Both the position numbers and the translations under genes were made by a program. The notes under the pieces are model-generated. The model had not been told where the DNA came from. It searched no databases and worked only from the letters and a program-made list of their open reading frames with translations. From positions 1 through 32,421 of the forward strand of contig JBDRLO010000036.1 in the NCBI GenBank assembly GCA_043812935.1: a stretch of 32,421 nt of DNA. The letters run 5' to 3'. Source of the DNA: JBDRNE01 sp043812935. GTDB taxonomy: Bacteria; Omnitrophota; Gorgyraeia; Tantalellales; Tantalellaceae. This document shows, in pieces, positions 16,507 through 25,052 of this stretch. How positions within the stretch are numbered: the first letter of the stretch is position 1; every line of letters starts with the position of its first letter.

Positions 16507-17673
16507 ATGAAAACTCAAAAACACGCGAAAATATTCAGCAAATTACTGCAGGGCAAAAAAGGTGTCGTGCTTGCCACTGTCCTGGGTTTTTTAGCGCTTA
16601 TGATTATGACTATGCTTCCTTTGGCTTCAATGATACAGCGTGATGTTAGGCTTGTACAACGTGTTCGGGAAAAAGAACAGGCGCGGTTTATGGCAGAAGC
16701 GGGGATTAATCACGCTTTAGCAAAGATGCGTACTGATGGGTTTGACGCGCGCGCTAATTTTACGGGAACTCTTGATACAGGGTCTTATAACGTTACTTTT
16801 TCTGAAGTCGGCGCAAGGCATGTTATTAATTCTGTCGGTACGGTTTCTGGTATTTCAGAAACTGTTTTAGCTGAAATTTCAGATAATACACCTACAGCTT
16901 TGAATTATCTTACAGGTGCGGGTAATGATATTATGATTAATTCGTTAGTGTCCAATGCTATGGTGAGCGGAGATATCCACGCTAATAACAATGTTTATTT
17001 AAAGGCAAGCCCCTGGTTTTCTTTTCTTACCGTAAATGGTGATGTTTCCGCGACAGGCATAGTAAAAGAAGGCCAAAAATATAATAGTGGAAATATGGAT
17101 AAGTGGGATGACAACGTGGCAATAAATGGCGCGGCTAATGATACGGCTATGGTATATGAAAACCAGGATAGAATAACTTTTCCTACTTTTGAATACATGA
17201 ATACGGTTTATAAACAGGCGGCGCAGGATTCAGGAGATTATTACAGTTCAAATGTAACATTTAATTCAGCCACGTTATCTCCGACAAACGGTATTATATA
17301 CGTTGACGGGAACGTAAACTTTTTGGGAAACTGTATATTAAACGGCGGAATTATAGCGGAAGATATTTTAGTTGCGGGTTCTTTATACCAGTTTAAAAGC
17401 GGAGATAAAAACGTTATTTTAGCCAAAGACGGAGATATTAAAATCAGTGGAGTTTTTTCAGTAAATGAAGCTTTGGTTTTTGCCGCGCAAGACATTAAAT
17501 CTATAGTTGCTCAGGCTGTTTTAAATGTAAACGGCATAATACTTGCCGGCAGGAATATTGATATGTGGAATGTTTTAACAACTATCCAATATACGTATGT
17601 AGCTGTTTCTCCATCAGATTTAATGGGGGAAGACGGAACGGATACGTTTAGTCTTGTTAGCTGGAACCGCTGA
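16507..17673 (+). CDS. PilX/GspK-like minor prepilin
   Basis: 388 residues. The leader ends QGKKG|VVLATVLGFL (cleavage after residue 19). There is no glutamate at mature position 5, a known trait of GspK-like tip pseudopilins. The helix is followed by REKEQARFMAEAGINHALAKM, the PilX_N signature. The C-terminal ~220 residues are rich in short beta strands with repeated NG/DG turns (GIIYVDGNVNFLGN, then IIAEDILVAGS, then GIILAGRNIDM), suggesting a beta-solenoid, as in PilX-like proteins with bactofilin-like tails. It starts 2 bases after the preceding gene, so it is translationally coupled. Confidence 0.83.
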   Translation: MKTQKHAKIFSKLLQGKKGVVLATVLGFLALMIMTMLPLASMIQRDVRLVQRVREKEQARFMAEAGINHALAKMRTDGFDARANFTGTLDTGSYNVTFSEVGARHVINSVGTVSGISETVLAEISDNTPTALNYLTGAGNDIMINSLVSNAMVSGDIHANNNVYLKASPWFSFLTVNGDVSATGIVKEGQKYNSGNMDKWDDNVAINGAANDTAMVYENQDRITFPTFEYMNTVYKQAAQDSGDYYSSNVTFNSATLSPTNGIIYVDGNVNFLGNCILNGGIIAEDILVAGSLYQFKSGDKNVILAKDGDIKISGVFSVNEALVFAAQDIKSIVAQAVLNVNGIILAGRNIDMWNVLTTIQYTYVAVSPSDLMGEDGTDTFSLVSWNR

Positions 17674-17680
17674 TTTTGCT

Positions 17681-17698
17681 GACTATTGTTAAATAGTC
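17681..17698. other. Small hairpin after the prepilin operon
   Basis: GACTATT and AATAGTC form a 7-bp stem with a GTTA loop just after the pilX-like stop. There is no T tract, so it is at best a weak terminator or 3'-end stabiliser. Confidence 0.35.
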
Positions 17699-17756
17699 CA
17701 TTACAATATATAATCGTAATAGTTGTTAATCTTACTGTAAATTAATTCAAATCCCC

Positions 17757-17785
17757 TTGACAAGAGCATATCTATCTGCTAATAT
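17757..17785 (+). promoter_or_regulatory. Promoter for rplU-rpmA-obgE
   Basis: A perfect TTGACA (17757-17762), a 17-base spacer and TAATAT (17780-17785) with an extended -10 TG at 17777-17778. Transcription would start near 17792, leaving a ~129-base leader before rplU. The leader holds a short GGCA/TGCC hairpin followed by seven Ts (17802-17822) and a GTAAC/GTTAC pair. These might act in attenuation, but the stems are short. Confidence 0.65.
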
Positions 17786-17920
17786 TATTAGACATTTAAT
17801 GGGCAGTTTTGCCGGTTTTTTTGATGTAAACTTTTACTTGGTAACAAGTTACGAAATAATCAACGGCATAATCCGATTCAAAATGAATAATTTTTGTTAT
17901 AAAACACATAGGAGTATAAA

Positions 17921-18235
17921 ATGTATGCAATAATCGAACTAAAAGGGTCACAAATGCGCGTTGAAAAAAATGATAAAATAGTTGTAAACAGAATAAGCGA
18001 ACAAAAAGAAAAAGACATTAAGGTTGAAAAAGTTTTGTTCGGGAAAAAAGGTTCTTCATATCTTGTAGGCGAACCATATATAAACGGAGCCTATGTAGAA
18101 TGTGAAATTCTGGGGGATAAAAGGCTTAAGAAAGTTATAGCTTTTAAGTACAGAGACAGGAAAAGCTCACAGTCCAAAAAAGGGCACCGTCAGGATGTAA
18201 CGGAGTTAAAAGTAAAGAATATTCATTTTGAATAA
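17921..18235 (+). CDS. rplU: 50S ribosomal protein bL21
   Basis: 104 residues, the normal length. It has the MYAIIELKGSQMRVEKNDKI start, the VLFGKKGSSYLVGEPYINGA core and the basic C-terminal KVIAFKYRDRKSSQSKKGHRQ loop (17 of the last ~30 residues are charged), which binds 23S rRNA. AGGAG at 17910-17914 is six bases from the ATG. It is followed by rpmA and obgE in the order conserved across bacteria. Confidence 0.97.
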   Translation: MYAIIELKGSQMRVEKNDKIVVNRISEQKEKDIKVEKVLFGKKGSSYLVGEPYINGAYVECEILGDKRLKKVIAFKYRDRKSSQSKKGHRQDVTELKVKNIHFE

Positions 18236-18280
18236 ATAATGTACATAATTTTTTTAAATAATGGATTACTATATTAGAAA

Positions 18281-18304
18281 TGTGTAACGTGTTTTGTGTT
18301 ACAT
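18281..18304. repeat. ACGTGTAAC-family repeat between rplU and rpmA
   Basis: TGTAAC (18283-18288) and GTTACA (18298-18303) form an inverted pair around GTGTTTTGT. The motif matches sequences at 6728-6740, 21981-22005 and 29993-30044. It lies within the 98-base spacer inside an otherwise tight ribosomal operon. Confidence 0.55.
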
Positions 18305-18333
18305 GTAATGCATAAAAAAGCGAGGTAAAAGTT

Positions 18334-18576
18334 ATGGCACATAAAAAAGGACAAGGCTCATCTCGTAACGGCCGCGATTCTAACGCGCAAAGATTAGGTG
18401 TTAAAAGATTCGGCGGAGAAACTGTTACAGCCGGTAGCATTATTATTAGACAAAGAGGGACTCATTATAAGCCGGGTGTTAATGTCGGCAAAGGGAAAGA
18501 TGATACGTTATTTGCTAAATGTGAAGGTGTTGTTTCTTTTTCCGGAAAACGAGTTGTAAGTATTATCCCAGGATAA
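18334..18576 (+). CDS. rpmA: 50S ribosomal protein bL27
   Basis: 80 residues. The N-terminus is AHKKGQGSSRNGRDSNAQRL, reaching towards the peptidyl transferase centre. It starts directly with the mature form, without the cleavable extension processed by Prp in Firmicutes, and accordingly no prp gene lies between rplU and rpmA. The core motif RQRGTHYKPGVNVGKGKDDT is canonical. GAGGT precedes the ATG. obgE starts one base after the stop. Confidence 0.97.
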   Translation: MAHKKGQGSSRNGRDSNAQRLGVKRFGGETVTAGSIIIRQRGTHYKPGVNVGKGKDDTLFAKCEGVVSFSGKRVVSIIPG

Positions 18577-18577
18577 A

Positions 18578-19591
18578 ATGCTCATAGATTACGCTAAAAT
18601 TTACGTTTCAGGAGGCAAGGGCGGAAACGGCTGCCAAAGTCTATATAAAGATATTTTTCATCGCAGAGGTATTCCGGACGGCGGTGATGGCGGTGACGGT
18701 GGAAACGTAATTATTAGGAGTGATCGCAATCTTCATACTTTGCTGGATTTTAGGTATAATCAGCACCATTCTGCGGGGTCCGGACAACACGGCAGTTCTA
18801 ATAAAAAATATGGAAAAAAAGGGAAGGATATTATCTTAAAAGTTCCCGCGGGCACTATTGTAAAGTCCTTTGAAGATGGTTTTGTCTTAAGGGATTTGGT
18901 GTTGTGTCCGGACCAAGTTATAGCGGCCAAAGGCGGCGCCGGAGGCAAAGGAAGTGCTAAATTGGTTACTGCTACTCAAGGAGAACCCGGAGAAACAAAA
19001 ACTCTGATTTTAGAGCTCAAACTTGTTGCCGATGTTGGCATTATCGGCCTGCCTAATGCTGGAAAATCCACGTTAATTTCTAAAATATCAAAAGCACATT
19101 CTAAAATCGCGCCATATCCTTTTACGACAAAAAGCCCCAAACTAGGAGTAGTAAAATTTTACGATGATTCGCTCGTTATGGCTGATATGCCGGGACTTAT
19201 TGAGGGCGCACATTCCGGGAAAGGTTTGGGAGACAGATTTTTGCGTCATATTGAAAGAACGCGCGTTCTCGTTCATATGGTGGACTTAAGTTCTTTAGAC
19301 GGGACAGATCCGGTTGAAAATTATCTAAAACTGGAGAATGAACTTAAATTGTACAATCAGGATGTTTATGCGAAACCGCGCATAATTGCCGCCAACAAAA
19401 TTGATTTACCGGAAGCGAAAACAAATTTAGAAAAAATACAAAAAGCTGTTGATAAAGATGTTTACGCGGTTTCTGCTTTAACCGGAGAAGGCATAAAAGA
19501 ACTGTTAGCTGTTGTTTTTAAAACAATAAAGGATATTAAGGAAAAAGATGAAGAGGATTACGATCAAAGTTGGGACAAAGGTTTTGACTAA
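18578..19591 (+). CDS. obgE: Obg-family GTPase (ObgE/CgtA)
   Basis: 337 residues, the length of Obg proteins without a C-terminal OCT domain. It is a ribosome-associated GTPase acting in 50S assembly and stress control. The N-terminal Gly-rich Obg fold (residues 1-~153) includes GGKGGNGC and DGGDGGDGGNV. The G domain has G1 GLPNAGKST (~156-164), G2 PFTTKSPKLG, G3 DMPGLIEGAHSGKGLG, G4 NKID (~273-276) and G5 SALTGEG. The last 44 bases overlap proB. Confidence 0.97.
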   Translation: MLIDYAKIYVSGGKGGNGCQSLYKDIFHRRGIPDGGDGGDGGNVIIRSDRNLHTLLDFRYNQHHSAGSGQHGSSNKKYGKKGKDIILKVPAGTIVKSFEDGFVLRDLVLCPDQVIAAKGGAGGKGSAKLVTATQGEPGETKTLILELKLVADVGIIGLPNAGKSTLISKISKAHSKIAPYPFTTKSPKLGVVKFYDDSLVMADMPGLIEGAHSGKGLGDRFLRHIERTRVLVHMVDLSSLDGTDPVENYLKLENELKLYNQDVYAKPRIIAANKIDLPEAKTNLEKIQKAVDKDVYAVSALTGEGIKELLAVVFKTIKDIKEKDEEDYDQSWDKGFD

Positions 19592-20639
19592 TGAGGATAA
19601 TCAGATAGACCAAAGAATTATCCGTAATTTGTCCAATCAGATTGCCGATCTTATGGATAAGAAGATAGAGGTTGTATTAGTGTCTTCCGGAGCCATAGGC
19701 GCGGGATTAGGGCTTTTATCAGTTAAAAAAAAGGGACGGTCTCTTTCAGAATTGCAGGCAATAGCGAGTATAGGTCAAAACCATCTTATGGATATTTATA
19801 ATAAGTATCTTGCTAAAAGAGGGTATATCGCGGGCCAGGTACTTCTTACGCAAGAGGATTTCAATCATCGCCGCCGTTTTTTGAATATCAGGCATACTGT
19901 GAATTCGCTTTTAAAATATAAAGCAATCCCTATTATAAACGAGAACGATTCAGTGTCCACTTCTGAGATAAAATGCGGAGATAATGACCGGCTTTCCAGT
20001 TTAGTCGCGGATTTGACGGAATCCGACATGTTTATCGTTTTAACGGATGTTGAGGGAGTCTATGATGACAATGAAAAACTGATTTCACAAGTCGAAAATT
20101 CGGAAAAAGTTATACAGAAATTAAAAAGTTTTTGTTCCGGTAAAGGTTCGGAAGAAAGTACCGGCGGTATGAGTACAAAGATAGATGCTGTAAGAAATGC
20201 TTCAAAATCAGGCATTACAAGTGTAATAGCGTACGGCAGGCATAAAAATGTTTTAACTGGCATTGTTTCGGGCAAATGCATTGGAACGAGATTCGAAAGC
20301 GCTGAGAAAACGTTAAAAGCTCGAAAAAGGTGGATAGCTTTCAGCATAAAAGCTAAAGGTAAAATTATTGTTGATAAAGGCGCTGAAAAAGCTTTGATTG
20401 ATAATAAAAAAAGTTTGCTGCCGAGCGGTATATTGCAAATAGAGGGTAAGTTTTCTGACGGCGATGTTGTGGAAATTTTTACGGCAAACAAAAAAATTAT
20501 TGCCAGGGGATTATCCAACTATTCATCGGAAGAGATCAGGAAAATTAAAGGTAAAAAAAGCGGAGAAATACAGACGGCGCTTGGGTATAAAGAGTATGAC
20601 GAAGTTGTGCATAGGGATAATCTGGTAATTGTAGAATAA
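19548..20639 (+). CDS. proB: Glutamate 5-kinase
   Basis: 363 residues. It catalyses the ATP-dependent phosphorylation of glutamate, the first step of proline synthesis. The amino acid kinase domain has the KVGTKVLTN start, SSGAIGAGLGLL, INENDSVSTSEI, the GDNDRLSSLVA substrate loop and STGGMSTKIDA. A C-terminal PUA domain begins near residue 270 (GKIIVDKGAEKALIDNKKSL). The ATG at 19548 lies inside obgE (44-base overlap); this start gives the correct KRITIKVGT N-terminus, and no later start would keep the first strand. proA follows after 51 bases. Confidence 0.96.
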   Translation: MKRITIKVGTKVLTNEDNQIDQRIIRNLSNQIADLMDKKIEVVLVSSGAIGAGLGLLSVKKKGRSLSELQAIASIGQNHLMDIYNKYLAKRGYIAGQVLLTQEDFNHRRRFLNIRHTVNSLLKYKAIPIINENDSVSTSEIKCGDNDRLSSLVADLTESDMFIVLTDVEGVYDDNEKLISQVENSEKVIQKLKSFCSGKGSEESTGGMSTKIDAVRNASKSGITSVIAYGRHKNVLTGIVSGKCIGTRFESAEKTLKARKRWIAFSIKAKGKIIVDKGAEKALIDNKKSLLPSGILQIEGKFSDGDVVEIFTANKKIIARGLSNYSSEEIRKIKGKKSGEIQTALGYKEYDEVVHRDNLVIVE

Positions 20640-20690
20640 TGTATAATTATTAAATCTGATTTTGTTAAAAAAATATGCTAAGGTGAAAAA

Positions 20691-21950
20691 ATGAATGCAA
20701 GTTCTATAATGAAAAAAATTGTTGATGAAGCCTGTGACGGAGCTAGACAGCTTGCGGTTATGCCGTCAGCAGTAAAAAACAAAGTTTTACTTGAAATGGC
20801 GGAAAATATTGACGCAAAAAGAACTCTGATCAAACAAGCTAATCAAAAGGATATTGTCAAAGCTGAAAGTAACAAAAAAAACAAAGCGTTTATTGACCGT
20901 TTGAGATTGGATGACAATCGGATTGATTCGATGTGTTTAATGATGAAGGAAGTTGCGGCTTTGAATGATCCTGTCGGCGGTATTCTTAATGAATTTAAAC
21001 GGCCTAATGGCCTTGTAATAAAAAAAATAAGAGTTCCTATTGGCGTAATAGGCATAATTTATGAATCACGGCCTAATGTTACGGCAGATTGTGTAGCGTT
21101 ATGTTTTAAATCAGGCAACGCGGTTATTCTAAGAGGCGGATCGGATGCCGTTAACTCCAACAAAGCTATTTACAATGTTTTGAAAGAGGCATCAGAGAAT
21201 AATGGTTTAAAAAAAGGCGCGTTTATTCTTATTGAGGACACATCGCGTGAACTTGTAGATGCTATGCTTACGGTTTCAGAAGGCATTGATCTTATTATGC
21301 CTAGAGGCGGAGAATCTTTAATCCGAGAAGTTGTATCCAAAAGCAGAGTTCCGGTTATAAAGCATTATAAAGGTATTTGCCATGTATATGTTGACGTTCA
21401 TGCTGATCTTAACATGGCGGAAACTATATGTATTAACGCGAAAATACAACGTCCCGGTGTTTGTAATGCAATGGAAACCATGTTAGTGCATAAAGATGTT
21501 GCAGAGACTTTTCTCCCCACAATTGCCGAAAAATTGAAACAAGCAGGAGTGAGATTAAAAGGCTGCGCAAGAACGTTAAAAATTTTGAAAAATATAGAAA
21601 AAGCGGAAGACAAGGATTTTTCAGAGGAATGGCTGGATCTTGTGCTGAATATTCGTGTAGTGAATTCTTTAGATGAAGCTGTTGACCATATCTCAAAGTT
21701 CGGATCAAAACATTCAGATGCGATAGTGACGGAAAATGAAACCAATGCTAAAAAATTTACCGATGAAGTAGATTCTGCGGCAGTTTATGTTAACGCGTCT
21801 ACCAGGTTCACGGATGGAGGACAGTTTGGTTTGGGCGCGGAAATAGGTATTTCAACAGATAAAATTCATGCGCGCGGGCCTATGGGGCTGGAAGAGTTAT
21901 GCAGTTATAAGTATGTTGTTTATGGTAAGGGACAGGTGAGAAACGGTTGA
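20691..21950 (+). CDS. proA: Gamma-glutamyl phosphate reductase
   Basis: 419 residues, standard length. It reduces glutamyl-5-phosphate with NADPH to glutamate semialdehyde, the second proline step after ProB. This aldehyde-dehydrogenase-fold enzyme has its catalytic cysteine at C258 (QRPGVCNAMET). Other visible motifs are IGVIGIIYESRPNVTADC, VILRGGSDA, IMPRGGESLI and a C-terminal TRFTDGGQFGLGAEIGISTDK. AAGGTG precedes the ATG. It ends just before a 13-bp perfect hairpin. Confidence 0.97.
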   Translation: MNASSIMKKIVDEACDGARQLAVMPSAVKNKVLLEMAENIDAKRTLIKQANQKDIVKAESNKKNKAFIDRLRLDDNRIDSMCLMMKEVAALNDPVGGILNEFKRPNGLVIKKIRVPIGVIGIIYESRPNVTADCVALCFKSGNAVILRGGSDAVNSNKAIYNVLKEASENNGLKKGAFILIEDTSRELVDAMLTVSEGIDLIMPRGGESLIREVVSKSRVPVIKHYKGICHVYVDVHADLNMAETICINAKIQRPGVCNAMETMLVHKDVAETFLPTIAEKLKQAGVRLKGCARTLKILKNIEKAEDKDFSEEWLDLVLNIRVVNSLDEAVDHISKFGSKHSDAIVTENETNAKKFTDEVDSAAVYVNASTRFTDGGQFGLGAEIGISTDKIHARGPMGLEELCSYKYVVYGKGQVRNG

Positions 21951-21951
21951 T

Positions 21952-21980
21952 CGTTTTTCCACTTAATAAGTGGAAAAACG
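21952..21980. other. Perfect 13-bp hairpin after proA
   Basis: CGTTTTTCCACTT (21952-21964) pairs perfectly with AAGTGGAAAAACG (21968-21980) around a 3-base AAT loop. It is not followed by Ts, so it is not a canonical intrinsic terminator. It could stabilise the proA mRNA 3' end, act as a DNA palindrome, or be an intergenic element, since it directly abuts an ACGTTGCACG-family repeat. Confidence 0.65.
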
Positions 21981-22006
21981 CGTTGCACGCAACACGTTAC
22001 ACGTGG
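21981..22006. repeat. ACGTTGCACG/ACGTGTAAC-family repeat after proA
   Basis: CGTTGCACGCAAC, then ACGTTACACGTGG: the first part is a short self-complementary stem (GTTGC/GCAAC). The words CACGTTGCACG and ACGTTACACGT recur, often inverted, at 29993-30044. The following ~95 bases before nadD hold no ORF. Confidence 0.6.
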
Positions 22007-22102
22007 CAGGTAGTAGAAAAAGTTTTGTTGTGAGTATATGAAAAATGTGTGTTAAAGAAAACAGCGGGATTTGTATATAACTAAAGAAAGTATTATTTAC
22101 AG

Positions 22103-22678
22103 ATGAAGATTGGGATTTTAGGCGGAACGTTTAACCCGATACATGTGGGGCATTTGATTTTGGCAAAAGAATGTTGGGTTCAATTAAAACTTGATAAAGT
22201 GATTTTTATTCCAGCCGGTATTCCTCCGCATAAAGAAATTGAAGCAAGAATATCTTCTGCTGATCGATTAAATATGGTGCGTTTAGCTTTGGAAGGCCGC
22301 AAAAGTTTTGAAATTTCAACTTATGAACTTGACAAAAAAAGCCCGTCATATTCGATTGATACAATAAAATATTTGCGAAGTAAATTTAGAGAAAACACGG
22401 AACTTTTTTTTCTGGCAGGCGCAGATTCAATAGATACACTTGCTACTTGGAAGGACTTTAATGACATTTTGGATTTAGTTGTTTTTGTTGCCGCGAATCG
22501 TCCAGGATGGTGTGCGGCAGGTGTAGAAAATAATAAAATTAAACATATTACGATTCCAAACGTTGAAGTTTCCTCAACAATGATCCGCAGCAGGATAAAA
22601 CATGGGGAGCCTATAGATTTTTTTGTTCCGGATAAAGTGCTGAAATATATCCGGGATAAAGGGCTATACAGAGATTGA
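22103..22678 (+). CDS. nadD: Nicotinate-nucleotide adenylyltransferase
   Basis: 191 residues. It adenylates nicotinate mononucleotide in NAD synthesis. It is a nucleotidyltransferase-fold enzyme with the GGTFNPIHVGH motif (residues 7-17), the PAGIPPHKE loop, AGADSIDTLATWKDF and the C-terminal VSSTMIRSRIKHGE motif (ISSTxIR-like). Its place before rsfS is common in bacteria; the yqeK gene often found between them is absent. Confidence 0.96.
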   Translation: MKIGILGGTFNPIHVGHLILAKECWVQLKLDKVIFIPAGIPPHKEIEARISSADRLNMVRLALEGRKSFEISTYELDKKSPSYSIDTIKYLRSKFRENTELFFLAGADSIDTLATWKDFNDILDLVVFVAANRPGWCAAGVENNKIKHITIPNVEVSSTMIRSRIKHGEPIDFFVPDKVLKYIRDKGLYRD

Positions 22679-22712
22679 TATGGTGGGTGGTAGATAGTTG
22701 ATGGTTAAATGC

Positions 22713-22740
22713 TTGACAAATATGAGGGGTATGATACACT
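22713..22740 (+). promoter_or_regulatory. Promoter for the zinc-ribbon gene / rsfS-argS
   Basis: TTGACA (22713-22718), a 16-base spacer and TACACT (22735-22740), with TG at 22732-22733 giving an extended -10. It lies inside the open frame that starts at 22709 and so argues that translation starts at the later ATG (22784). Confidence 0.55.
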
Positions 22741-22783
22741 TAAACGGTATTATTTAAGAACAAAATATAAGGAGGGACAATCT

Positions 22784-22927
22784 ATGGCAGAAGCGTATTG
22801 TGTAAAATGTAAAGCGAAAAAAGAAATGAAAGACGCAAAAGAAGTTACAATGAAAAATGGGAGAAAGGCAATGAAAGGATGTTGTCCGGATTGTGGTACA
22901 GGTATGTATCGAATAATGGGCAAATAA
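22784..22927 (+). CDS. Small zinc-ribbon protein (DUF5679-like)
   Basis: 47 residues with two CxxC pairs (CVKC at ~6-9 and CPDC at ~34-37) spaced as in a zinc ribbon, and a Lys-rich middle (EMKDAKEVTMKNGRKAMKG). The size and pattern match DUF5679, whose function is unknown; nucleic-acid or ribosome binding is plausible for a basic zinc ribbon. The start at 22784 is set by GGAGGG (22771-22776) and by the promoter upstream. An open frame from 22709 would begin before the transcription start. rsfS follows after ~28 bases, so it probably leads an rsfS-argS transcript. Confidence 0.85.
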   Translation: MAEAYCVKCKAKKEMKDAKEVTMKNGRKAMKGCCPDCGTGMYRIMGK

Positions 22928-22955
22928 GCGTCCTTTAGATTTATTTGTGAAAAGA

Positions 22956-23330
22956 ATGGTAACTTTGGATAAAGCCAGACTAATAGCACAGCTTGCATAT
23001 GAAAAAAAAGGCGAAGATATCCTTCTTATGGATATGCGGACAGTTTCAATGATGTGTGATTGGTTCGTCATTGTCAGTGCAAGTTCATCCCGCAGAATTA
23101 ACGCAGTTTCAAAAACAATACAAAGCGAATTGTCAAAATATGGGATATCTGCTTTGAATGTGGAAGGTAAGCAGAATCCTTATTGGGTGTTATTAGATTA
23201 TGAGGATGTGATAATACACATTTTTTATAAGGGCATCAGGGACTTTTACGGGTTGGAAAGGTTGTGGTCTGATGCTCCAAGAGAATGGTTTGACAACAAA
23301 TGCTTGAAAAAAACATCTCGAAAAAAATAA
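22956..23330 (+). CDS. rsfS: Ribosomal silencing factor RsfS
   Basis: About 124 residues. It binds uL14 on the 50S subunit and blocks subunit joining during starvation. The family signature is clear: ALAYEKK-like helix (IAQLAYEKKGEDILLMDM), CDWFVIVSASSSRRINAVS, then YWVLLDYEDVIIHIF and FYGLERLWSDAPREW at the end. I favour the ATG at 22956; a GTG at 22947 is in frame and also possible, and neither has a strong ribosome site. Its last 31 bases overlap argS. Confidence 0.93.
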   Translation: MVTLDKARLIAQLAYEKKGEDILLMDMRTVSMMCDWFVIVSASSSRRINAVSKTIQSELSKYGISALNVEGKQNPYWVLLDYEDVIIHIFYKGIRDFYGLERLWSDAPREWFDNKCLKKTSRKK

Positions 23331-24997
23331 CGGACGCGCTATTAAGCGCCTGCAGAACATATTTTCAGGAAAAAATTCCGAAGGACATAAAATTTCCTGA
23401 AAATATTGAAATTGGGTTTCAAATAACCCGAGATGAAAAACACGGCGATTTAACGACAAACGCAGCAATGCAGTTTGCGTCAATTGTTCGACGTGCGCCC
23501 CATGAAATAGGCAAAGATCTTATTGATTATTTTCAGGTTCAAATCAAAAAAACAGATCTTTCCGCCATTATAGGAACTGTCGAATTAGCGGGCGGATTTA
23601 TCAATGTACGATTGTCAAACGTATATTACCAAAAAATACTTCACTATATTTATTCACAAAAAGAACATTTCGGAAAATCTGATACAGGCCGTGGTGTGCA
23701 TATTAATCTGGAATTTGTAAGCGCGAATCCTACCGGTCCTCTGACAATCGCGCATGGACGCCAGGCAGCTATTGGAGATGCACTTTCGCGTATTCTTCGA
23801 TTTAACGGATATTTGGTTACCAACGAATATTATTTGAATGATTTTGGCCGGCAGATAAATATGCTGGGAGAATCAGTGAGAATACGTTACAGGAATCTTT
23901 TTGGCTTGGAAGATCCGCTGCCCGAAGACGGTTATATGGGTGAATATATTATAGACATTGCGAAAGAAATCAAATCAAAAAAAGGCCGTCAGTTTTTAGA
24001 AGAAACTCCTCAAATTAAACATTTTTTCAGGAAATACGCTGTTAAATACATGATGGACCTTATAGTTAAGGATTTATACGATTTCGGCGTAAAATTTGAT
24101 ACCTGGACGTCTCAAGAAGCTATTGAGAAACGTAAAGACGTTGAAAAGGTTATTTGTCAGCTTAAGGATCAGGGGTTTGTATATTCTTCGGAAGGTGCAG
24201 AATGGTTTAATTCAATGCGGTTTGGGGACGATAAGGACAGAGTTGTTGTAAAAAGTGATGGTTCTTATACATATCTGGCTCCAGACATGGCGTATCATAG
24301 GAACAAGTATGAAAGAGGGTATTCCAGGTTAATTGATCTTTTAGGCCCGGATCATCATGGATATATTAAAAGAATGAAAGCCGCGGTTCAGGCGCTGGGA
24401 CATGACGCGTCTTCATTAGATATTTTGATTGTTCAATTGGTAACTTTGATGAGAGGCGGACAAAGTGTTTCGATGTCTACACGAAAAGGCGAGTTTATAT
24501 CGCTCAGGGAAATTATTGATGAAATTGGTAAAGATGTTACCCGTTTTTTCTTTCTTTCAAGAAGACTAGACAGCCATCTTGATTTTGATATTGAATTAGC
24601 AAAAAAAGAATCAACTGAGAACCCGGTTTTTTATATACAATATGCGCACGCGCGGATTTGCAGTATAAAAAAATACAGTAAAAAAAGTTTTTTGAGTTTA
24701 ATGTTCCAGAAATTGGATTTGACATTGCTAGAAAGTATGCAAGAACGAAAATTAATCAGAAAACTAGATGAATTTCCTTTTGCAGTAAAGATGAGCGCTG
24801 AAGTGTTAGAGCCTAATCGGTTAGTTATGTATTTAAACGAACTTGCCAGGTCTTTTCATTCTTTTTATACTGAATGCCGGGTTGTTAGTGATGATTTGGC
24901 ATTATCCAAAGCCAGATTGTTTTTAGTTGAATGCACACGTATTGTGCTGGCAAACGGTTTAGCTTTATTAAATATTACTTTACCGGAAAAAATGTAA
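23300..24997 (+). CDS. argS: Arginyl-tRNA synthetase
   Basis: 565 residues, a class Ia synthetase. The N-terminal Add1 domain (1-~115) contains DEKHGDLTTNAAM. The HIGH-equivalent is at residues ~144-153 (GPLTIAHGRQ), followed by NEYYLNDFGRQI and GPDHHGYIKRM. The KMSKS-equivalent is SMSTRKGEF near 391-399, without the lysine-first form, as is usual in ArgRS. The C-terminal DALR anticodon-binding domain starts near 450. The start at 23300 overlaps rsfS by 31 bases. Confidence 0.97.
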   Translation: MLEKNISKKITDALLSACRTYFQEKIPKDIKFPENIEIGFQITRDEKHGDLTTNAAMQFASIVRRAPHEIGKDLIDYFQVQIKKTDLSAIIGTVELAGGFINVRLSNVYYQKILHYIYSQKEHFGKSDTGRGVHINLEFVSANPTGPLTIAHGRQAAIGDALSRILRFNGYLVTNEYYLNDFGRQINMLGESVRIRYRNLFGLEDPLPEDGYMGEYIIDIAKEIKSKKGRQFLEETPQIKHFFRKYAVKYMMDLIVKDLYDFGVKFDTWTSQEAIEKRKDVEKVICQLKDQGFVYSSEGAEWFNSMRFGDDKDRVVVKSDGSYTYLAPDMAYHRNKYERGYSRLIDLLGPDHHGYIKRMKAAVQALGHDASSLDILIVQLVTLMRGGQSVSMSTRKGEFISLREIIDEIGKDVTRFFFLSRRLDSHLDFDIELAKKESTENPVFYIQYAHARICSIKKYSKKSFLSLMFQKLDLTLLESMQERKLIRKLDEFPFAVKMSAEVLEPNRLVMYLNELARSFHSFYTECRVVSDDLALSKARLFLVECTRIVLANGLALLNITLPEKM

Positions 24998-25052
24998 ATT
25001 TAGGTGTTAGTAAAACTAAAAACCCATAACGCAATATTAGACTCTGGCATAT

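Noticed and set aside
21952..21980. Intrinsic terminator after proA
   Set aside because: The hairpin is perfect, but the 3' side is followed by CGTTGCACGC, not Ts.
22709..22783. Longer start for the zinc-ribbon gene
   Set aside because: This stretch contains a good promoter, while the GGAGGG ribosome site lies before the ATG at 22784.
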